Of a stretch of DNA of 64,000 bases, positions 11,402-23,619 are shown in pieces; the stretch's first letter is position 1, and each line of letters starts with the position of its first letter. A program made the translations under genes and the position numbers. The stretch is from Dasyornis broadbenti (taxonomy: Eukaryota; Chordata; Aves; Passeriformes; Dasyornithidae). A model generated the notes under the pieces. It ran no database searches. It was not told where the DNA came from and saw only the letters and a program-made list of their open reading frames with translations. Location: contig VZRN01005839.1 in the NCBI GenBank assembly GCA_013397935.1, positions 2,486,180 to 2,550,179 of the forward strand. Direction: 5' to 3'.

Positions 11402-14400
11402 GTACAAGATAACCACAACAACCCACTTTTAATCCTCTTTAGAGCTTTAATGGCCTTGATCTGTTCCCTTTTAAAAAGGTCATATTGGGTAATGGTTTAA
11501 AGAAATGTCATCTTACTTTCATCTTAAGTATTTCTTTAGGAATAGTTAAATAGTTTTCTCTTTTTGTTGGTTTTTTTTTTCCCCCCCAGTTATTAAATCC
11601 ATAAATTACCATGCTCGTACTAATACAAAAACACACAACAAAGGTTGCTGAAGGTACTTAGACAATGTTACAAGATGTTGGCCTAAAGCTACAGAAATAA
11701 CATTCTGTGGAACAAAACCTGATCTAAGTTATCTGTTTTCAAAAAACACAATTTAGATTAATCTTACCTCTATTTTATTAAATCTTATACATATTTTATT
11801 GTTATTATTTATTCAACAATAGACTACTGTTCATGTTGGCCTATATCAATATTACTAATATATTGATCATAATCATCGTCAAAAATTATGATGGTTCAAA
11901 TCATGAATCAAAGTATATCTATTTTAGTGTATTTATTTATAGAACTGTACCTCAGGTTTTAAAGTAGCTTACTGCTTAGGTTTAGAGTACAACTATAAAC
12001 TTAAGTTATTGGAAGAGAAACATTATAAGCATTCCCCTTGTTGTAAACATGAAAAATTTAGTTTCTCTTAGACACACAACCGAAGTGTTGAAACTATTTG
12101 TAACAGGAGTAAAAACCTAATACATACAGTAACAGTATTCCATACCAGAGAAGCAAATCCAAGTAAACCGTAAAAATACTGCAGTCCAAGTACTGAATAG
12201 CTGAAAAACATCCCAAACATCAGAATAAGATTCTCCTTTGACATATAATGCAGGGAAACATTTTTAAGGAATCACAGATGGTATAGTGCTGAGATATACT
12301 AAGCTGGTTGAGTGTCTAAATCTTAAAGGCACCCGACTGCTGTATTTAGAGCAAAAGCAGCTGTGTCACTATTGGTGTAAGAGGATTGATGGGCTCAGAT
12401 CTAGTAAGTATTCTTCTTATTGGTATTTTAGAAGAGGCATATAGGCAAAATAACAGGGCTAAGCAAATTAAATGGGTGTTTAGTTGAAACTTTTATGTAG
12501 GGTACAGTCTAACAATATTCTTAGCATGCAGTAGACTAAATTACACAATTAATTTAAGCTTTAACAGAGGACTGAGAACATAGAAATATACACTCATAAA
12601 TACACTTGCTTCTCTCAAGGGTGTATGATAATTAATTTCTTTTTTGTTGTTGTTGTTTCCACACAGATTTTCTTTGATAGGTATAATTTTTGTGACTTTT
12701 GAAGGTTAAGACTCTTTTGTGGATAATATTGGCCCATTCAGAATCTAGTGCAGAAATTGCTTTAGTACAGTATTTTGCATGGAGGAAGAGTGGTATTCAT
12801 CCACCATTCTCCAAAAATAGATGCATTAAAGCATTCCTACTCATTTTCATTTCTTTTCTTCTAGATTGAGCAACAGATAATGCACTCACAGTATTTGTCT
12901 CAAGGTTGGGAAGAGATCAAACAATTGAAGGCTGAGCTCTGGATATATTTCCAGGATGCAGATCAACAACTACAGAATTTAAAAAGGAGACGGGCAGAGT
13001 TGGAGCTAAATATTGCCCAGAATATGGTACTCCAGGTTAAGGTAAGGAGACTTTGGGTTAAGAACAGAATGCAAGGAAGAGGTTCATCCTGTGACTGATA
13101 TTATTTTATAATTCCTATTACATGCACATACTGCATACATTGGCTAAACTGCTCTAAACAGAAGCAGAGAAGATAGAGGAAAGAGTGTTTCCTTATTGAT
13201 GCTACAGGGTGATTCAGAGAGCATAAAACTGTACTTTAGTATTTTTCTGGCATTGTTTTTTTTAATAGACAATTTTCAGCCTACTGGTCTGATTTGCCTT
13301 TGCTTTTAGAATAGGCTAAATGCTGATCACAGTGGACCTGAATATAAGATTGGCAAAATGTGCTTGCGAAATTATTTGATTTCTATACTGCTAAGTAGTT
13401 TAGAAGTATTTCAATATTAGTCAAGGAAACTGTTTGATATTGCTGTTCTCTAAGAATAGGTATGACAGAAACCCAATTTAAATAATGAGACAAATGCTTT
13501 CAGATCTCATTTCATTCCAGAAGAGAGAAATTTTGTGACCATTCTGTACACATCATAACTAGTAACTTAACCAAAAGATAATTTCTTTATTAAATAATTA
13601 AATACTTGGTTTTTGCATTTTTGGTGTAGACTTTGCTTGCATTCTTTTTCTGATATGCCAAGAGTTAGGTGAAAAGTAAACAGCACTTCCTCTCCATGTT
13701 TGTTCTACTCACGCTTTGGAACAAAGTCAAAGCCTTTGAAGATGTCTCAGCACAATCTGGACTGAAAGCTGTTATACCAGCTATCATTAGAGTCCAGGAA
13801 TAAGAAGGAGTCTATTTCTTCACTAGTTCAGTCAGGAACTTTGGATTATAATGGAAGGGAGACACCTGCTGTACTGTTCGATGTGGCACAAGGTGTGTTT
13901 TTTCCGTTAATTTGCCCTGGTAAAGGAAGATGCCTAGCTCCTTTTGAAACAGTCATGAAGAGGAATGAGGCAGAGCTGGAGCTGGACATACTTGTTTAGT
14001 TACAGTTACTGAAACTAGAATTTAGGAGAAGATTATATTTACCTTAGACAGTGTGTAAAGGCTGAAAAGTATTTGGTTAGTTTTAGTTGTCAGTATATTG
14101 TGTATTCTTCCTTTTGGGATCTCTCTGACTTCTTATTTGGTAAGAAATGTGAATGCAGCTGAACTTTCTTAGTTACTGGTTATTAGCTCAGATAGCAATC
14201 ATACCTAGGTAATCCATGGTTTTGTTTCAATAATGACAGTGTAACAGTTGCTATTACAAAAGTAGGAACAATACAAAGTACAGATATGGAAGCTCACTGA
14301 CTCATGGACTCTGCTTCCTATTTTTAGTCTCTAATGAAAAAGGAAAAAAGCTAGTAACAGTACTGGTAAAATTAATTATTCTTGTGAGACTCAGACTATC

Positions 14401-14733
14401 TTGCTGGTTTTAATGTATGGTGGGAGCTGTGCTAGTCCAGAAGCCTGGACAATAGGATGTGTGACTTAATCACGAATTCTGTTTAACACTGGAACTCAGA
14501 AACTCCTCTGGTTTGTTTTAGCGTCTAGTACCAATTTGTCTTCACCTGAGAAGACGGGAAGGAGAGTTTGAAGAGAAGTGAAAACACTTCTTCCAATTTA
14601 CATCTGCAGAGCATTTGCCTGGGCAGATAATTAGTCCATATACAATTTATTTATTTCAGAGTTTTTATTTAAATTCCATTTTATAATTTAGAGTGCATGT
14701 TATTATACTGGTTGTTACTTGTATCTTTTTCAG
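11402..14733 (+). other. Introns around w10
   Basis: Between w9 and w11, apart from w10 (12865-13041), I see AT-rich intron, a T/C run at 11560-11588 and no recognised mobile element. Confidence 0.7.
12865..13041 (+). CDS. SYNE1: SYNE1 exon w10, spectrin-repeat rod
   Basis: 59 codons, phase 0 to phase 0. The acceptor follows a strong pyrimidine tract ('tttcttttcttctag') and the donor is AAG|gtaagg. It starts IEQQIMHSQYLSQGWEEIK, has a second Trp in ELWIYFQDADQQLQ, and ends NIAQNMVLQVK. Both Trp positions fit spectrin helices. Confidence 0.96.
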
Positions 14734-14999
14734 GAATTCAGTCAGAAGTTGCAGTCTAAGCAGTCAGCTCTTAACTCTGTGACTGAGAAGATGAACAAAC
14801 TAACCCACGGACAGGAATCACCTGAACACAAGGAAATAGGAGAACTGAGCAACCAGTGGCTGGACCTCTGCCTTCAGGCACATAGTTTGCTCATGCAGAG
14901 GGAGGAGGATCTGCAGAGGACAAGGGATTACCATGATCGCATGAATGTAGTTGAAGTTTTCCTAGAAAAGCTCATGAAAGAGTGGGACAACCTGGCTAG
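14734..14999 (+). CDS. SYNE1: SYNE1 exon w11, spectrin-repeat rod, phase-2 end
   Basis: 266 bases starting in phase 0, with acceptor 'tatctttttcag'. It ends after two bases of an Arg codon (AG|gtaaaa), making the following intron phase 2. The product begins EFSQKLQSKQSALN and ends FLEKLMKEWDNLA plus the split Arg. NQWLDLCLQ and REEDLQRTRDYHD are conserved landmarks. The split codon is completed by the first base of w12, so the junction reads LARSDAEST. Confidence 0.96.
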
Positions 15000-15798
15000 G
15001 TAAAAAAGGAGTAGCATGCACAAAGCAAAGTGTCCATCTATGCGGAAAGAGCTGTTTACAGAGTATCTCTAAGCGGGAGCCACTAAAAATCCCTTTTTGC
15101 ATACTTAGTTAAAAGCACACCTCCCTTATTAATTATCAGGCAATTAATAATTTCTATTGAGATAAAGAGAATTTGAGACACCAGACTTCAGTGTTTGTCG
15201 TTAAGGCAAGTACTGATTGATCCTGTGTCAGGGTATAGCTTTTCCTGATACTTCAAGAATGCTGACTGTTTTGTTTGAACACTTTCATTTGTGGTGGTTC
15301 ATGAGTTCATGGTTCATTCATTGGTTCATTTTCATTGTAATACTGTGTTATATCTATTAGACTGTTATATTAAAGCTTAGTAACTACTGCTAAATATTTG
15401 CAGCTGCTTTGCATAGGATAAATGCGCCAGTTGTGAGTAAAATTGTGAGTCTATTGCTGCTGCTATCCCTGTCATGGAATAAGATTAACTTCACCCTCAA
15501 TACTTTTTGTTGTTCATATGTGCAATATAATCAGTACAGTATGCTCTGTAATATGCATGTAAATGTCTATGGTCAGCCTGATGATCATAGTGTAAATGAA
15601 AGGGAAAGGAGTAAATTTGTTAAACTTTTTAATTAGTATTCAAGGCTGCTACCTTCAAGTGCGTGTGAAAACTGTAGGTCTTTATATCTTTCTGATTTCA
15701 GTATGTTGTGGCCTTATAATTAATCCTGACCTCTCATTAAAGGCTGTGCTGAAAAAGGATTTAATAACTCGTTTTTGTCTTGTCCATTTTAATAACAG
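15000..15798 (+). other. Intron w11-w12 (phase 2)
   Basis: Begins gtaaaa and ends 'tttaataacag'. From 15596 the intron happens to be open in the w12 frame, which extends the apparent frame upstream. A short TTCAT-rich patch lies at 15298-15335. Confidence 0.8.
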
Positions 15799-17959
15799 AT
15801 CTGATGCTGAAAGTACAAATGTGCACCTTGAAGCTTTGCGAAAACTGGCAATTGCACTACAAGAAAGGAGATTTGCTCTGGAAGATTTGAAAGATCAGAA
15901 ACAGAAGATGATAGAACATCTGAATCTTGATGACAGAGAATTAGTGAAGGAGCAATTCAGTCATTTTGAACAACGCTGGACTCAGCTGGAAGACCTTGTC
16001 AAACGGAAAATTCAAGTTTCTGTTTCAACATTAGAAGAGCTCAACTTGGTGCATTCCAAATTTCAGGAACTAATGGAATGGGCAGAGGAACAGCAACCTA
16101 GTATCTCAGAGGCTCTTAAACAGAGCCCTCCTCCAGATATGGCTCAGAGCCTTCTCATGGATCATCTTACCATTTGCAGTGAGCTCGAAGCCAAGCAGCT
16201 TGTTCTGAAGATGCTTGTGAAGGACGCTGACAGGGTGATGACTAACTTAGGGCTCAATGAAAGGCAGGAACTGCAGAAAACAGTTTCTGATGCACAGCAC
16301 CATGTGGCTTGTCTCAGTGATCTGGTTGGCCAGAGGAGAAAACACCTGAACAAGGCATTGTCTGAAAAGACCCAGTTTCTCATGGCAGTCTTTCAGGCTA
16401 CAAACCAAATTCACCAGCATGAGAAGAAGGTGATGTTTCCAGAACATATTTGTCTTTTGCCGGAAGATGTGAATAAACAGATCAGGACTTGTAAGAACAC
16501 CCAGGCTAATCTGAAGGCCTATCAAAATGAAGTCACAGGGTTATGGGCTCAAGGAAGGGATTTAATGAAAGAAGCAACAAATCAAGAGAAGAGTGAAGTG
16601 TTAGGTAAACTGCAAGAACTACAGAATGTGTATGACACTGTTTTACAAAAGTGTAACCAGAGATTGTTAGAACTGGAGAAAAATATTGTTTCCAGGAGAT
16701 ATTTTAAAGAAGATTTGGATAAAGCTTGCCACTGGCTAAAACAAGCTGATATTGTCACATTCCCAGAAGTCAGTGTAATGAATTCTGACACTGACCTATA
16801 CAGCCAGTTGGCAAAATATCAACAGGTTCTTGAGCAATCTCCAGAATATGAAAATCTGCTACTTGCACTGCAAAGAGATGGCCAAGAAGTCCTACCATCA
16901 CTTAATGAAGTGGATCGTTCTTACCTAGATGAAAAACTTAACAATCTCCCTCAGCAATTCAATATTGTCACTGCTCTGGCAAAAGAAAAGTTATATAAGG
17001 TTCAGGAAGCAATTTATGCCAGAAAAGAGTATGCCTCTTTGATTGAGTTGACAAGTAAAGCTCTGACTGAGCTAGAAGACCAGTTTATTAACATGGACAA
17101 AGCTCCAGCTGCTGTTTCATCCAAAGAAGCTGTGTCCCTCCAGCAGGCCTACAGAGATCTCTTAGGTGAAGCCATGAGCCTCGGTGCAGCAGTGGATGAA
17201 CTGAACCAGAAGAAGGAGGCCTTTCGAAGCACTGGCCAGCCCTGGCAGCCAGATGAGATGTTAAAACTTGCCACACTTTATCAGAAGTTGAAGAGGCAAA
17301 TAGAACAGAAAATCAACCTGTTGGAAGACACAATAGAAGCATGCCAGGAGCATGAGAAGATGTGTATGCAATTTGAGGCACAGTTAGAGACAGTGAAAAA
17401 GGAGCAGATTAAGGTGAATGAAGAAACACTCCCCATAGAAGAAAAGTTGAAAATATACCATTCTCTGATGGGCAGCTTGCAAGACTCAGGAAGTCTTCTA
17501 AAGCGAATAACTGAACATCTAGAAGCCCTTTCTCCTCAGCTGGACTCATCTGCATATGAGACAACAAATCAGCAAGTTCAGGCTTGGCAAGAGAAACTGA
17601 AGTCTTTGCATTCTACAATTGTTGACATGGTGATGGAGTGTGAGAACAGACTTGTGCAGAGCATAGACTTCAAGACAGAAATCTGCCGCTCACTGGACTG
17701 GTTGAGGTGGGTGAAAACAGAACTTAATGGAACATTAAGTTTGGACCTTAAACTGCAAAACATCCAAGAAGAAATCCGAAAGGTTCAGATACATCAGGAA
17801 GAAGTGCAGTCGAGCCTCAGAATAATGAATGCACTGAGCAATAAAGAGAAAGAGCGCTATATGAAAGCAAAGGAGCTGATACCCTCTGACCTGGAAAACA
17901 CTCTTGCTGAGCTGGCAGAACTAGATGGTGAAGTTCAAGAAGCTATACACATGAGACAG
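15799..17959 (+). CDS. SYNE1: SYNE1 exon w12, giant exon of about 720 codons
   Basis: 2,161 bases, by far the largest exon here. It enters in phase 2 (first base completes Arg) after 'tttaataacag' and leaves in phase 0 at CAG|gttagt. It begins SDAESTNVHLEALRKLAIAL and ends EVQEAIHMRQ. At roughly 110 residues per repeat it holds six to seven spectrin repeats. Trp-bearing helices include FEQRWTQLEDL, QELMEWAEEQQ, TGLWAQGRDLM, ACHWLKQADIV, GQPWQPDEML, VQAWQEKLKSL and LDWLRWVKTEL. The open frame extends upstream to 15596, but that part is intron and its ATG is not a start. No frameshift or stop was seen. Several such repeats fused in one exon could reflect intron loss or an ancient unsplit block. 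Confidence 0.97.
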
Positions 17960-18133
17960 GTTAGTGCACCTTAACTGTCATTAGCTTCTTGTCACAAAGC
18001 TGAAAACAATGGCTCTGTGGCTTGATCTTTGCAATCATCACAAAAAGATTGATTTTAATAATCCTGTGGTCTGGGGTTTTTAAATGACACAGGCTACTGT
18101 GATTTTATGTTTATGACTCTCCCTTTATTTCAG

Positions 18134-18471
18134 GCTAACTTGAATAAAGTATATAGCCTCTGCCAAAGGTACTACCAAGTGATGCAGATAGCAAATGACT
18201 GGCTGGAAGATGCTCAGGAATTTCTACATTTAGCAAGAAATGGTCTAGATGTTGAGAACTCTGAGGAGAATCTAAGGAACCACGTTGAATTTTTCAGCAC
18301 AGAGAGTCAGTTCAATGATCATTTGAAGGAATTACAAGGCCTCCTGTCTGAGATAGAGCCCTTTATACAAGCCACAGCAAGTGAACAGCTGGTGCAGAAT
18401 GTAGCTGCATTGGAGGAAAAGGCCAAAGGGACAGAGCAAGAAGCCAAAACCCAGCAAGAGCAGTTACAAAG
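18134..18471 (+). CDS. SYNE1: SYNE1 exon w13, spectrin-repeat rod, phase-2 end
   Basis: 338 bases, entering in phase 0 after 'ctccctttatttcag' and leaving in phase 2 at AAAG|gtatat. It starts ANLNKVYSLCQRYYQVMQ and carries NDWLEDAQEFLHLARNGLDV, then VEFFSTESQF. The last residues, QQEQLQR, end in an Arg split with w14. The intron before it is only 174 bases. Confidence 0.96.
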
Positions 18472-20308
18472 GTATATTCTTATATTCTTTCATTTTTGTT
18501 TTTTTGCCTTCCTTCGTTTTAAGATCGCCTTGTTGGTAATGGAAGAAAGAATCAGAACATTAATTGAAGTTTTTTTAATATTTGGGCTTCTTATGAGAGA
18601 AGTGGATATTGGGGATTAAGAGCTCTTGGATTCTGTTTTCTCTTCTGAGAAGAGACAGACTAGTTGTGTGATGTTGAAGAAGCTATGATAGAATTGTATT
18701 AAGCGTGGAACAGCACAGAGAAGAGTAGGGAATGATTGTCCCATATTTCACCTGACACAAGGCCTATGCAGAAACAAATGAAATTGAAGCAGACATTTTG
18801 AACTAGAAGGAAATACTTTTTTAACAAGCATAATTACATTACTTATTATTCTTGAATGTTCTGAATGCCATTAAGTTTGGGCAGGTAAAAAACACAACAT
18901 GGGCAGTCTCTGAGGAAAAGTCAAATAAGAGCTATTAAGTGCCTGTTTGTGGTTCCTGTAAAGTACAGCTGAAAATCAGGAGCATATGATTCTATGTATG
19001 CTGTTTCTCAATAATCTTTCTTTTTCTTGAAAAATACTGTGTAACAGCAAAGCTAACCAGTTACATTGAAAACTACGTGCAATAATATTTCTCTTTTTCA
19101 AATGTTTCTATATTGCATTAAGTTGTTCTTTCTGGAAATGTATTTGTTTAAGGTGTGCTTCTGAGTGGCAGGAGTACCAAACAGCAAGGCAGAAGGTTAT
19201 TGAAATGATGAATGAGGCTGAGAAAAAATTATCTGAATTCTCAGTAGCTAAAGCTGCTTCTTCTCATGAAGCAGAAGAGAAATTGCTAACACATAAGGTA
19301 AGGTACTTATAATTGCATGAAATCCTTCTCTTTCAAGTGAAAATGAATGTATATTATGTAGGTCCCTACCTGTGGTAACAGGAATTTGAGTTTTTAGATC
19401 TTTGCCTGCAGCACTTAAATGCTGCAGTTAACTGCACTTAACATATCTTGGTGTCATAACACACCAAGAGATGTTTAGTGTCGTGCGAAACATACATTTT
19501 ATTTATGGGGTGACTGAGACAATTATTTTTAATCACTTTTCATCTTATTGTCTGCTTATGTGCATATGACTGTAGAGAAGTGCAAAGAGTCAGGAGGTTC
19601 CTAAAAGCCTGGTCTGTAAGGCCCAAAGTTAAATACCCTACAAGCAACTCAGATCAGTAGAAACATCAATCTCCTTTGGATGGTACAGTTTTACTGGGAC
19701 AGGAAGAGTTGGAGTTTAATATTAACTCTGGTTTAATCTAAAAGCAAGAAATGTAGCTTAAAAAAATTACTTTCTCTTCTTGAGTTTAGGGTACTAATCA
19801 GTTGCCTTACTATAGGTAAGTATAGTAAGTGGCACTTCAGATGTGCTGCCAGCTGTGTCTCTGTGAAATCAAGAATCTCCCCTAAGAGCAATGTCATGTC
19901 TGCCAGCTATATGAGAATGTCCTCATATCCCTGGGCATCTAAAATGTCATTAAAGATAACCACGACATAAACACCTGAACTGCTTCTTTCATTTTTAGAC
20001 TATATTGGAAGTTAGTCTTTGCCATGAGAAGGACCCTGAATGCTCACTTTCATGCATTTTGAGGTGTTATCAAGGAAGGGAAAAGCTGATTACACCAGAT
20101 TTCTCCTGCTTCCAGAGACTTGCATTTTGGACCAAGTAGCTGTAGCTAAAATATTGCCTATGAAAAATAAAGTGAGACCCAGCCACCTCACTCAGCATAC
20201 AGTACCACCTCCTCATCTGCAGCGGGTGGGGGTGACTCTACCTGCATGTTGAACAGTAATGAGTTGTCTTGGAGAAAAGGAAAACAGGACTTACTTTTGG
20301 TTTTTCAG
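18472..20308 (+). other. Introns around w14
   Basis: Apart from w14 (19153-19297) no features recognised. Confidence 0.7.
19153..19297 (+). CDS. SYNE1: SYNE1 exon w14, spectrin-repeat rod
   Basis: 145 bases. The first base completes the Arg from w13, then the frame reads CASEWQEYQTARQKVIEMMN and ends SSHEAEEKLLTHK at AAG|gtaagg. The acceptor is 'ttgtttaag', with a modest pyrimidine tract. Trp in SEWQEYQ marks the repeat's helix A. The exon lacks a useful ATG and was placed by phase match and by conserved SHEAEEKL. Confidence 0.95.
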
Positions 20309-20527
20309 ACTCTCGTGTCCGTAGTGAATTCTTTCCATGAGACGATAACAGCCCTAGAAGAAAAGGCTTCAGAGCTGGAAAAAATTAGCAATGATGCCAG
20401 TAAGGCATCTATAAGTAGATCCATGACAACAGTTTGGCAGCGCTGGACACGGCTCCGGAATGTAGCCCAAGAACAAGAAAAGATTTTGGAAGATGCAGTG
20501 CAGGAATGGAAGGGCTTTAATGATAAG
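20309..20527 (+). CDS. SYNE1: SYNE1 exon w15, spectrin-repeat rod
   Basis: 73 codons, phase 0 to phase 0, between acceptor 'ttttggtttttcag' and donor AAG|gtaaat. It starts TLVSVVNSFHETITALEEKA and contains SRSMTTVWQRWTRLRNVAQE, a highly conserved double-Trp helix, ending EWKGFNDK. The ATG-initiated frame upstream at 20246 is intronic. Confidence 0.97.
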
Positions 20528-21395
20528 GTAAATTTTAGTCTTGGTAACTCCTCCCTTGTACATAGGTTTTCATTCATTATGCTGCCTTATTAATTGACTT
20601 CTGGTAGAGAAAACTTATAGAAGGAATAACTGATTTTTTTCCTCAGGTCAGAAAAACACAGCTATGGAAGATCTAGGTTTAGAATCATTGTCTTCAAAGT
20701 TTGGACTGTTTTGTATGCATACATGTATAGTACTTACAGAGATGTTTTGGTTTCTGGTGTTTCTGCAGAATCTTCTCCATTTTTTTTCCTCAGATGTTCT
20801 AGATTATGTAAAACTCTTCTTTCTTCTTTCTTTTTCTCTCTTCTTATCTTCCTTTCCTCTTTTTTTCTCTTTCTTTTTTTTTTTCCCTTAATTTTTTTTC
20901 TCCTGAAGAGTATGAAGTTGATTTTTTTAAGCATGAGCAGCGATGATATTGCCTGTGACTGCTCGTAGATCATATGTCTCTTTTTTTTTCCCCTTATATC
21001 CTACCTGACTCTTTTTATCCATTTTATCCATTTTTGTCCATTATTTATGCCCAGATGGTAGGTTCTCCAGGAATGAGAATAATCATTTTGTTAAGTGTAG
21101 GACTTGTGCCAAATATGGGTGTGCCCCAGGGTAGAGCTCTAGGCTGTATGGCAATAAATATAATAAATGCTAAAAAATATAAGAAGCCATCCATAACTAG
21201 ACAAAAAACCAATCCCTTAGCAAGTCACAATCCCCTGTGAAGAGCAAGGGATCTGGTACAGGAGAGCACAAGCCCTGTACCACAACAGTTTTACAGAATC
21301 TAAATATACAGCACTGGGTCTAGCACCTTTTAGTGTCAGTTGCACTAGCTTCTTTTGTAATTTTATTATTGACAAGACTGCATCTCTTTCCACAG
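20528..21395 (+). other. Intron w15-w16 with long pyrimidine tract
   Basis: Contains the polypyrimidine block at 20809-20912; the remainder shows nothing I recognise. Confidence 0.7.
20809..20912 (+). repeat. Polypyrimidine/polypurine tract
   Basis: About 100 bases, almost entirely T and C on the plus strand, with only a few A or G interruptions. Long mirror-like pyrimidine runs can adopt triplex structure and also mimic 3' splice-site tracts. Confidence 0.8.
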
Positions 21396-21658
21396 ATTCA
21401 GAAAGCTACCATAGCAATAGATCAGCTACAAGGTCGCTTGCCAGAAAGCTCAGTGGAAAAGGCATCCAAGACAGAGCTCCTGGAACTCCTGGATTACCAC
21501 AGCAGTTTCCTGCTGGAGGTGGACCACCAGCTGTCATCTTTGGGCCTGCTTATACAGCATGCTGTTAGCATGCTTCAGGATGTGGAAGTTTTGCCTCCGT
21601 CTCAGAAGGAACTACCAGTTATGCAAGAAATCAAAGCAATGCAAGATCGATGCCACAA
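21396..21658 (+). CDS. SYNE1: SYNE1 exon w16, spectrin-repeat rod, phase-2 end
   Basis: 263 bases, entering in phase 0 after 'tctctttccacag'. It leaves in phase 2 at CACAA|gtaagg, splitting an Asn codon with w17. It starts IQKATIAIDQLQGRLPESS and ends MQEIKAMQDRCH. A naive reading runs into AAG TAA, but cutting two bases into that codon restores CHNMQQKV, as in the human protein. The middle (VDHQLSSLGLLIQH) is more hydrophobic than its neighbours. Confidence 0.95.
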
Positions 21659-23214
21659 GTAAGGCAATATTTTAAAAGATTCACCAGAGAAATGGTCTCT
21701 TACAATGTATTAGTAAGAGTTTATCTATCATTTTTACTTCATTAACAATTACCATGCTTAAATAAATACTAATTATTTTTAAAAGAGGTATCAGTTTTAA
21801 TTCAAAATTATTTTTATTAATTTTGAAATACCTTTCTCTGCCATTATTTTTTATTTCCATCAGGAGTATGCATTTTAGAATATGTACTTCTTGCCTTGCA
21901 TAATAATACTAACTTATGTAAAAGCTGCATAAACTTTAAAGCAGTAAAATTATAACTGATTTTAAACACCTTCTTTGCCTCTCACCATTAACAGGGTCCA
22001 CCTATCTTTTTGTATCCTCTTTTGATTAGTTTCTCACTTTGTTTTTCTTGTTTGAAACACTTAGGTACCAAAAGTAGGTACTATATTGACATTTACAGAG
22101 GAATTTAGAGCATGGGCGAACCAATCATATCTTAATATTTCACCTTGTGGCTATGCAAATGCTTATCTGAATCCAAAACATCTCCCTGCCATGTAGAAAA
22201 CTGGAAGTTTATGTTAAGTTTCAAGACACATAATATACTTCATAACTACACTAAGTGGATCTCCACAGTGGGAAGAGGGATAGAGAATGAAAAAACTGTA
22301 AACCCTGCACGAAACCTGTGCAAAGTTTACTGTGTGCATGTATAAATGATTAGAATAGCAATCCCTGCAGAAAATGTGTAGATATAAGCACTTTTACAAT
22401 TCCATTTTTCACTTAGAATTGGTTTCTAAGATACAGGGTCTGTGATGACCTCCTGCTCATGTAAATAAGACATGATCATCTAAGCAAGGTTATGCAAACA
22501 GAAATCAAATATGGGAATATCGAAGTAAGATCCATGTCACATGTATAAGAGTTACAAGTAGTCCAATAGAACTTTCACAGAGGTGTCATTTTTTACAGGA
22601 GATCCAAGTTCTTGACGAAAGTGCCTAAATTCTGACTTAATGAAAGTGTGGTGATAGACCATGTTCAGATGTTTGATCCATAACTTATCCTAAGTATCCT
22701 GCCAATGCAAATCCCTTCAATGGAGTGGAATTTATGTTATTTTGCATTATAGATATCAACATCAGAACAGGTTAAGTCTTGCTCTCTAATTAGCGTAGAG
22801 AAATAAACAAATGCAAGATGCAGTTTTTCTGACCTATTTTAGAAGTTTCTTTCAGAATGACAATGTATAATCCTAATTCATGCTCTGCAATTACCTGTTT
22901 CCTCCACTGACAATCAGGGCAGTCTGTGGTGATGAGCTCAAATGTAGGGATCTCTGTTGTAAATATTTGCATTTTTTCAAAGAATTGCGTACTTGATGTC
23001 CAAACCAAGGATGGTTTGGACATCAAGTATGCAATGGTAGAGTTTGGACCATAAAACCAAAGGATGGACATGAAAAATTTAATTTATTTAAATTTATTTC
23101 TCTAGATGTGGTGCTATTAATGAGTATCTTTATTATTCAGTATTTTTCACAAAGCAATGTTTTTAGACATTGCTTAATTATTCATAAATAGTTACTGTTT
23201 CTTTCTTTCTGAAG
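21659..23214 (+). other. Intron w16-w17 (phase 2) with long hairpin
   Basis: AT-rich; the only structured element seen is the inverted repeat at 22985-23034, about 180 bases before the acceptor of w17. Confidence 0.7.
22985..23034. repeat. Near-perfect 22-bp inverted repeat, 6-base loop
   Basis: Arms 22985-23006 and 23013-23034 are complementary at 21 of 22 positions; the remaining pair is G opposite T, which pairs as G-U in RNA. The loop is 'aaggat'. No neighbouring gene explains it. Confidence 0.85.
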
Positions 23215-23380
23215 TATGCAACAGAAAGTTAAAAAAGGCATGAAGATGGTGAAACAGGAGCTGAAGGAGCGTGAGGAAGTTGAAGCAGAGATTAATATTG
23301 TGAAGTCCTGGATCCAGGAGACAAAAGAATATTTATTAAGCCCTGATGCAGAAGTGGACATTCAACTTCAGGAGTTGCAG
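23215..23380 (+). CDS. SYNE1: SYNE1 exon w17, spectrin-repeat rod
   Basis: 166 bases. The first T completes Asn (AA|T) after acceptor 'tctttctttctgaag', then MQQKVKKGMKMVKQELKERE follows. It ends VDIQLQELQ at CAG|gtatat. Trp is in VKSWIQETKEYLL. The ATG at 23216 is an internal Met immediately after the junction, not a start. Confidence 0.96.
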
Positions 23381-23619
23381 GTATATCAAATTTGTCAATT
23401 TCTAAATGGCAGTATTTACCTTCATTTTAATTTGCTAGGGAATGTTAATAGTTTCCAAACCACCACAAATTCAAATTAGACAGTATTCATGAGTTTTTGA
23501 GTAACCCACTAGAAAAATTTATAGAGCATAAAGGAGGTGATGGAATGCGATATTTTATTTTAAAGATGTTTAAGATGTATTCTCATTGTTCTTAACAATA
23601 CTTTTTTTTCTGTCATTAG

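Noticed and set aside
13700..13801. Protein-like stretch in the intron after w10 (beginning FVLLTLWNKVKAF)
   Set aside because: Open for only about 30 codons, no convincing acceptor or donor, and no similarity to the rod; likely chance.
15596..15798. Apparent ATG-led start of a 792-residue open frame
   Set aside because: The upstream 203 bases are intron that happens to be open. The acceptor 'aataacag' and the split Arg codon place the exon start at 15799.
22985..23034. Hairpin as a microRNA gene
   Set aside because: The stem is only 22 bp with a 6-base loop and no flanking lower stem, below the usual precursor size; kept as a structural finding only.
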